NCBI RefSeq assembly: GCF_001653715.1
Contig: NZ_LWHQ01000021.1
Location: 63,795-127,794 of the forward strand
Source: Methylobacterium platani
GTDB lineage: Bacteria > Pseudomonadota > Alphaproteobacteria > Rhizobiales > Beijerinckiaceae
DNA length: 64,000 bases
Direction of reading: 5' to 3'
Shown here piece after piece: positions 59,691 through 64,000 of the stretch (within the stretch, counting starts at the first letter, position 1; each line of letters starts with the position of its first letter). The translations under genes and the position numbers were made by a program. The notes beneath the pieces are model-generated. The model was given only the letters and a program-made list of their open reading frames with translations, was not told where the DNA came from and searched no databases.

Positions 59691-60273
59691 GCTTCTTGAG
59701 CTGCCAATCCAGGTGGGAGCGGACGGTGGGCCACTCGGGTGCCGTAATGCTGTAGACGCACGTATCGCGGAGCGTGCCATCCCTCATGCGTTGGTGGCAC
59801 CGCAATACGCCGTCCAGCTTGGCGCCGAGGCGTTCGATGGCGCGCCGGCTCGCATGATTCATGAAGTGCGTACGAAGCTCGACCGCGAGACAATCGAAGC
59901 GATCGAAGGCGTGAGTCAGCAGCAGAAGCTTTGCTTCCGTGTTGAGCAAGGTGCGCTGGACGCGCGCGGCGTACCACGTCGAGCCAATTTCGATACGTGG
60001 CCCTGCAGCGTCGATGTTCATGTATGTCGTCATGCCGACGGGCGAGCCGCCCGGTCTGTCCAGGACGGTAAAGGGAACCATGGAGCCCGCGGCTTGAAGG
60101 GCGAGACGGCGGTCGATCTCGGCCGCCATCCCGTCCGGCGTCGGGATGCTCGTGTACCAGAGGCGCCAGAGCTCGCCGTCCGACGCGGCTTCGGCGAGGG
60201 CTCCGCGGTGCTCGCGCGACAAGGGCACGAGTTCGACATGCTGACCGGAGAGCGTCACAGGCTGCCAACTCAT
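59683..60273 (-). CDS. GNAT family N-acetyltransferase (RimJ/RimL-like)
   Basis: 196 aa. HVELVPLSREHRGALAEAA, then PVGMTTYMNIDAAGPRIEIG, STWYAARVQRTLLNTEAKLL (the acetyl-CoA-binding region in this subgroup), FDCLAVELRTHFMNHASRRA and LGAKLDGVLRCHQRM. The order of motifs matches the RimJ/RimL/SSAT-like branch that acetylates protein N-termini or small amines. Substrate unknown. Cytoplasmic. Transcribed before the CMD gene, same strand. Confidence 0.82.
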   Translation of the reverse strand: MSWQPVTLSGQHVELVPLSREHRGALAEAASDGELWRLWYTSIPTPDGMAAEIDRRLALQAAGSMVPFTVLDRPGGSPVGMTTYMNIDAAGPRIEIGSTWYAARVQRTLLNTEAKLLLLTHAFDRFDCLAVELRTHFMNHASRRAIERLGAKLDGVLRCHQRMRDGTLRDTCVYSITAPEWPTVRSHLDWQLKKPR

Positions 60274-60325
60274 CGATGGATCCTCACGAGCGACGTATCA
60301 TCCGGAGATCGGCTGCCGGACGGGG

Positions 60326-60347
60326 ACGGCCGCCAGGGGGCGGCCGT
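60326..60347 (-). terminator. Hairpin after the amino-acid-binding protein gene
   Basis: ACGGCCGCC pairs with GGCGGCCGT around AGGG, 14 bases after the minus-strand stop at 60361. The U-run is weak. Confidence 0.55.
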
Positions 60348-60360
60348 TGGCGAAGCGCGA

Positions 60361-61260
60361 TCAGGAATTCGCCTTGTCGGACGGAGACTTGATCAATTCC
60401 TTGAGCTTCTCCGACATCGGGAAGTCGAGGTTGAGCTCACGCGGCGGGATCGGCGACTCGAACCACTTGGCGTAGAGCTTGGCGAAAGCACCCGATTTCA
60501 TCAGCCCGACCAGGGTGTCGTCGACCAGCGCCTTGAACGCCGGATCGTCGCGGCGGAACATCAGCGCGTAGGGGTCGGCCGAGTACGACTTGTCGAGGAT
60601 CTTGAAGCGCGACGGGTCCTTGGCGTTCGCCTTCAGGCCGGCGAGCAGGATGTCGTCTTCCATGAACGCCGAAGCACGGCCTGTATCGACGAGCAGGAAG
60701 CTCTCGGCGTGGTCCTTGCCCTGCGAGATCGTGAGCTTCAGCCCCTCTTCCTGGTTGAGCTTGTTCAGGAATTGCGAGGTGTTGGTCCCGGAGGTGACGG
60801 CGACGGTCTTGCCCTTGAGGTCGTCCGGGGCGGCGATGCCGCTGTCGGTGCGGGTGAGCCACTTGAACTGCGCGACGAAGGTCGAGACCGAGAACGCCAC
60901 CTGCTTCTGGCGGGCGAGCTGGTTGGCCGTCGAGCCGCATTCGAGGTCGACGGTGCCGTTGGCGACGAGGGGCAGGCGGGTCGCCGAGTTGACCGGGTTG
61001 TAGGCCACCTTCAGGTCGGGCATGCCGAGCTTCTTCTTCACGGCCTCCACGACCTGGCCGCACAGGTCGATCGAGAACCCGATCGGCTTCTGGTTGCCGT
61101 CGAGATAGGAGAACGGCACCGAGGTCTCCCGGTAGCCGAGGGTGATCGTGTCGGTCTCCTTCACCTTCTTCAGCGTGCCGGTGAGGTCGTCGGCGCGGGC
61201 CCCCACCATCAGGGCGAGCGTCATCGTTGCGGCCGCAGCCGCTTGTTTCAGGCTTCGCAT
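60361..61260 (-). CDS. Periplasmic glutamate/aspartate-type binding protein (SBP family 3)
   Basis: 299 aa. Signal peptide MRSLKQAAAAATMTLALMVG cut after ARA. Family 3 pattern: DTITLGYRETSVPFSYLDGN, IGFSIDLCGQVVEAVKKKLG, TRLPLVANGTVDLECGSTAN, LARQKQVAFSVSTFVAQFKW, VTSGTNTSQFLNKLNQEEGL, AFMEDDILLAGLKANAKDP and FAKLYAKWFESPIPP. Like GltI-type proteins it should deliver an acidic amino acid to an ABC transporter. The permease is not in the window. The aminotransferase and RpiR regulator 100 bases upstream suggest use of an amine or amino acid as nutrient. Confidence 0.85.
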   Translation of the reverse strand: MRSLKQAAAAATMTLALMVGARADDLTGTLKKVKETDTITLGYRETSVPFSYLDGNQKPIGFSIDLCGQVVEAVKKKLGMPDLKVAYNPVNSATRLPLVANGTVDLECGSTANQLARQKQVAFSVSTFVAQFKWLTRTDSGIAAPDDLKGKTVAVTSGTNTSQFLNKLNQEEGLKLTISQGKDHAESFLLVDTGRASAFMEDDILLAGLKANAKDPSRFKILDKSYSADPYALMFRRDDPAFKALVDDTLVGLMKSGAFAKLYAKWFESPIPPRELNLDFPMSEKLKELIKSPSDKANS

Positions 61261-61312
61261 CGTCGATTGTCCTAGGGTTGGGTCAGGGCCGACCCGCTGC
61301 GGATCTTGATCT

Positions 61313-61334
61313 CACGCCGCCTGGGGGCGGCGTG
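61313..61334 (-). terminator. Hairpin after the aminotransferase gene
   Basis: CACGCCGCC pairs with GGCGGCGTG around TGGG, 28 bases after the minus-strand stop at 61363. Confidence 0.6.
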
Positions 61335-61362
61335 TCTCGGGCGAAGATGTCCGGGCCCCGAC

Positions 61363-62694
61363 TCAGGCAGCCTGGGCAATGGCCGCGTCGACCGCCTCGC
61401 CGAGGCGTTCCACCACCGTGTCGACGGTCGCGGCGTCGATGATGAAGGGCGGGGCCAGCAGGATGTGGTCGCCGCGCACCCCGTCGATGGTGCCGCCGGC
61501 CGGATAGACCGCGAGCCCCCGGTTCATCGCCTCGCGCTTGATGCGGGCGTGGAGCTTCCACGCCGGATCGAAGGTGGCCTTGGTGCCCCGGTCCTCGACC
61601 AGCTCGACGCCCATGAACAGGCCGCGGCCGCGGATGTCGCCGACATGCGGGTGGTTGCCGAAGCGCTCGCCGAGCCGCCGGGCGAGATGGGCACCCATCG
61701 CCGTGACGTTGTCGAGCAGCCGGTCGCGGGCGATCACCTCCTGCACGGCGAGCGCCGCGGCGCAGGCCATCGGGTGGCAGATGTAGGTGTGCCCGTGCTG
61801 GAACAGGCCCGAGCCCTTGGCGAAGGCCTCGTAGATCCGCCCCGACAGGAAGGTCGCGCCGATCGGCTGGTAGCCGCCGCCGAGCCCCTTGGCGACCGTC
61901 ATCAGGTCGGGGGCGACGCCGTCCTGCTCGCAGGCATGCAGCGTGCCGGTGCGGCCCATGCCGCACATCACCTCGTCGAGCAGCAGCAGCACGCCGTAGC
62001 GGTCGCAGATCTCGCGGATGCGCTTCAGGTAGCCCGGCACGGCCGGGACGGCCCCGGCGGTCGCGCCGACGACCGGCTCGGCGACGAAGGCCATCACCGT
62101 CTCGGGGCCGAGCTCCAGGATCTTGTCCTCGAGCGCCTGGGCGGCGCGCAGGCCGTACGCCTCCTCGGTCTCGCCGGGCTCGCGGTAGCGGTAGGCGTAG
62201 CAGGGATCGATGTGGTGGGTCTCGGCGAGCAGCGGCTGGAACTGCGCCCGCCGCCAGGCATTGCCGCCCGCCGCCAGGGCGCCCAGCGTGTTGCCGTGGT
62301 AGCTCTGGCGCCGGGCGATGATCTTCGACCGCTGCGGCTCCCCGATCTCGACGAAGTATTGCCGGGCCATCTTCAGCGCGGCCTCGACCGCCTCCGAGCC
62401 GCCCGAGACGAAGTAGACGTAGTCGAGCCCGGCCGGCGCGTCGGCGACGAGGCGCTCGGCCAGGTCTTCGGCGACCTCGCTGGTGAAGAAGCTGGTATGG
62501 GCGTAGGCGAGCCTGTCGGCCTGGGCGTGCATCGCGGCGATCACGTTGGGGTGACCGTGGCCGAGGCAGGACACCGCCGCGCCGCCCGACGCATCGATGT
62601 AGCCGCGCCCATCCCGGTCGAAGAGTTCGACCCCCTTTCCGCCTGAGGCGATCCGCAGGTCGGCGTTGATCTGTCGGTGCAGGATGCGGGTCAT
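61363..62694 (-). CDS. Class III PLP-dependent aminotransferase
   Basis: 443 aa. Fold-type I omega-aminotransferase: GRGYIDASGGAAVSCLGHG, YFVSGGSEAVEAALKMARQY, SYHGNTLGALAAGG, VAEPVVGATAGAVP, LLLLDEVMCGMGRTGTL, then the PLP lysine in TVAKGLGGGYQPIGATFL, and FQHGHTYICHPMACAAALA. It matches the subgroup acting on diamines, beta-amino acids or taurine-like substrates. The start overlaps the stop of the RpiR regulator (ATGA), so expression is tied to it. The binding-protein gene follows. Confidence 0.88.
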   Translation of the reverse strand: MTRILHRQINADLRIASGGKGVELFDRDGRGYIDASGGAAVSCLGHGHPNVIAAMHAQADRLAYAHTSFFTSEVAEDLAERLVADAPAGLDYVYFVSGGSEAVEAALKMARQYFVEIGEPQRSKIIARRQSYHGNTLGALAAGGNAWRRAQFQPLLAETHHIDPCYAYRYREPGETEEAYGLRAAQALEDKILELGPETVMAFVAEPVVGATAGAVPAVPGYLKRIREICDRYGVLLLLDEVMCGMGRTGTLHACEQDGVAPDLMTVAKGLGGGYQPIGATFLSGRIYEAFAKGSGLFQHGHTYICHPMACAAALAVQEVIARDRLLDNVTAMGAHLARRLGERFGNHPHVGDIRGRGLFMGVELVEDRGTKATFDPAWKLHARIKREAMNRGLAVYPAGGTIDGVRGDHILLAPPFIIDAATVDTVVERLGEAVDAAIAQAA

Positions 62695-63581
62695 GACGAT
62701 GTCCTCGCGGTCGGGGGCGACCAGTGGATGCCGAAGGCGGTGAGCTGCGCCTCGCTGCGCTTGATCGCCGCCAGCGAGGCCTCGCCGCCGCGGCCGGCGA
62801 CGAGAGCGGCCAGGATCTCCCCGACCACCAGGGCCGGGGCGATGGTGTGGAAGAAGGACGGGCTGTCGGCCGGGACCATGACGGTCTCCCGGGCGATGCC
62901 CGCCAGCGGCGAGACCGGGCTGTCGGTCACCGCCACGATCGGCACGCCGCGCTCGTGCGCGTAGCGGGCGGTCTCGATGGTCGCCCGCGTGTAGGGGGCG
63001 ACCGAGGCCGCGAGCAGCACGTCCTTCGACGAGGCCGCCCGGATCGGGTCGAGCCCGGTGCCGGCGCCGGCATCGAGCAGCACCGCCCGCTCGCCGAGGA
63101 AGGACATCACGTAGGCGAAATGCGCGACGACCGGATGGCACGAGCGCAGGCCCAGGCAGTAGATCCGCTCGGCCGAGGCGAGGAGGTCGGCGGCGGCGAC
63201 GAGCCGGTCGAGTGAGGCGGGCTCGGCCAGCCTCTGCACCTGCGCGCCGACCGAGGCGACGATGTCGAGCGCCACGGCGCGCTCGCCCTTCGCCTTCTGG
63301 GTGGCGACCTGCAGGTCCGCCCGGCCGGAGAAGCCGAGGGCGCCGTCCCGCACGGCGCCGGCATAGAGCGCCCGGACGTCGTCGTAGCCGGCAAAGCCCA
63401 GGCGCTGGGCGAGACGGGTCATGGTGTGGGGCTGGACGCCGGCGCGCCGGGCCTGCTCGCGCATCGAGAGCAGCGCCACCTCGCTCGGCTGGTCGAGGAT
63501 GAAGCGCGCCGCGGTCTTCAGCTGCGGCCCCAGGCCCTCGAAGGCCTCGACGATCGGATCGGTGAGCGGACCGTGTTCCAT
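62691..63581 (-). CDS. MurR/RpiR family transcriptional regulator
   Basis: 296 aa. An N-terminal HTH_6 domain (LGPQLKTAARFILDQPSEVA, MREQARRAGVQPHTMTRLA, LGFAGYDDVRALY) and a C-terminal SIS domain (AERIYCLGLRSCHPVVAHFA, ASSKDVLLAASVAPYTRATI, GVPIVAVTDSPVSPLAGIA) that usually binds a sugar phosphate or another ligand. It precedes and overlaps the aminotransferase, so it likely controls it. Two ATGCAA-type palindromes lie 30-72 bases before its start. Confidence 0.87.
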   Translation of the reverse strand: MEHGPLTDPIVEAFEGLGPQLKTAARFILDQPSEVALLSMREQARRAGVQPHTMTRLAQRLGFAGYDDVRALYAGAVRDGALGFSGRADLQVATQKAKGERAVALDIVASVGAQVQRLAEPASLDRLVAAADLLASAERIYCLGLRSCHPVVAHFAYVMSFLGERAVLLDAGAGTGLDPIRAASSKDVLLAASVAPYTRATIETARYAHERGVPIVAVTDSPVSPLAGIARETVMVPADSPSFFHTIAPALVVGEILAALVAGRGGEASLAAIKRSEAQLTAFGIHWSPPTARTSS

Positions 63582-63610
63582 GGGACGGGTGTACCCTTCC
63601 GGAGCGTCAA

Positions 63611-63653
63611 ATGCAACGAGTGTTGCATGTCAGAATTTATGCAATGATTGTAT
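63611..63653 (-). promoter_or_regulatory. Two probable operator palindromes before the RpiR gene
   Basis: ATGCAAC-GAGT-GTTGCAT (63611-63628) is a 7-bp perfect inverted repeat; ATGCAATGATTGTAT (63639-63653) is a second copy with one mismatch, in a locally AT-rich stretch. Their place fits autoregulation by the RpiR protein. Confidence 0.6.
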
Positions 63654-63754
63654 CGCAGGCGGGCAGCGTGCCGCGGTGGGAGGCACGGAGGCCCGTCGCC
63701 GCTGCCGGTGCAAGCCGTCGCCGGATCGACAGGGTAGGTCGGGTGGAAAAACGG

Positions 63755-64000
63755 GCGCTGGAAATCTCCTCTCCCCGCGGGCGGGGAGAGGGCTGCTGAC
63801 CTCTTGTCGGGTCAGCAGCGAGCCCGACGGGCGAGGGTGAGGGGGTGTTTCCGGGGGAGGCTCATCCGGCATCTCCCCCTCACCCCCGCTCCGGCCTTGC
63901 CTCCGCTTGCTGTGCTTCCTGAACGGAAGCAAAGCCCTCTCCCCACCCGCGCAGGGCTGTCCGGGGAAAGTTGTGGCGCGTCTCCCCTCTCCCGTGTGGG
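63755..64000. repeat. Intergenic palindromic repeat region at the window end
   Basis: It holds the palindrome CTCTCCCCGC-GG-GCGGGGAGAG (63769-63790), GCTGCTGAC/GTCAGCAGC (63792-63819), and facing runs GGGTGAGGGGGTG and CCCCTCACCCCC. This type of GC-rich non-coding repeat is frequent in alphaproteobacterial genomes. No gene is visible from 63582 to the edge. Confidence 0.6.

Overview
The window looks like chromosome of a high-GC alphaproteobacterium, most likely Methylobacterium/Methylorubrum or a close Hyphomicrobiales relative. This rests on very high GC with G/C at third codon positions, HWE-type and PAS/GAF-rich hybrid kinases, MsrP-like and sulfite-oxidase-like molybdoenzymes, a DUF900 lipoprotein hydrolase, and phage genes of the type seen in that family. 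It is an inference from gene content. There are no rRNA genes, no complete tRNA gene, no CRISPR array and no recognisable integrase.

Layout. 1-1600: tail of a phage-like island made of short, partly decayed genes. 2100-11250: stress and redox genes: a sulfite-oxidase-family gene broken by one amber codon, a SnoaL-like protein, a PfpI/DJ-1 protein, a catalase-like haem protein, an alpha/beta hydrolase, a cytochrome b561 plus molybdoprotein pair, small secreted proteins (one with a Met/Lys/Arg-only tail) and a DUF900 lipoprotein. 11500-34800: a 23 kb signalling island with six hybrid histidine kinases, one HWE kinase and one single-domain response regulator. In its middle is a stressosome-type module (RsbR, RsbS, RsbT, RsbX-like) joined by stop/start overlaps to a kinase whose N-terminus is itself an RsbT-like ATPase. 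Two kinase genes are each led by a ribbon-helix-helix gene with no toxin. 34900-37300: insertion-sequence-like end repeats, a truncated lysR, a VOC protein and an amine oxidase.

37590-52810: a degenerate prophage-like or satellite-like island. It holds two mutated tandem paralogues, a palm-polymerase-like protein, a chain of small overlapping genes including a holin-like protein, an AAA+ ATPase, a metallophosphoesterase, HTH-like and hypothetical proteins, several strong hairpin terminators, and a control region with a 22-bp inverted repeat. It ends at a truncated tRNA-Arg(UCU)-like sequence. No capsid, terminase, portal or integrase gene is visible. A short palindrome read as (A/S)-G-(N/K)-P-(A/D) recurs inside unrelated genes of this island and of the 1-1600 island.

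53000-64000: ordinary chromosome: a membrane GGDEF protein, two periplasmic amino-acid-binding proteins, a methyltransferase, a carboxymuconolactone-decarboxylase-family protein, a GNAT acetyltransferase, and an RpiR regulator overlapping a class III aminotransferase behind two ATGCAA-type palindromes. The window closes in a non-coding palindromic repeat.
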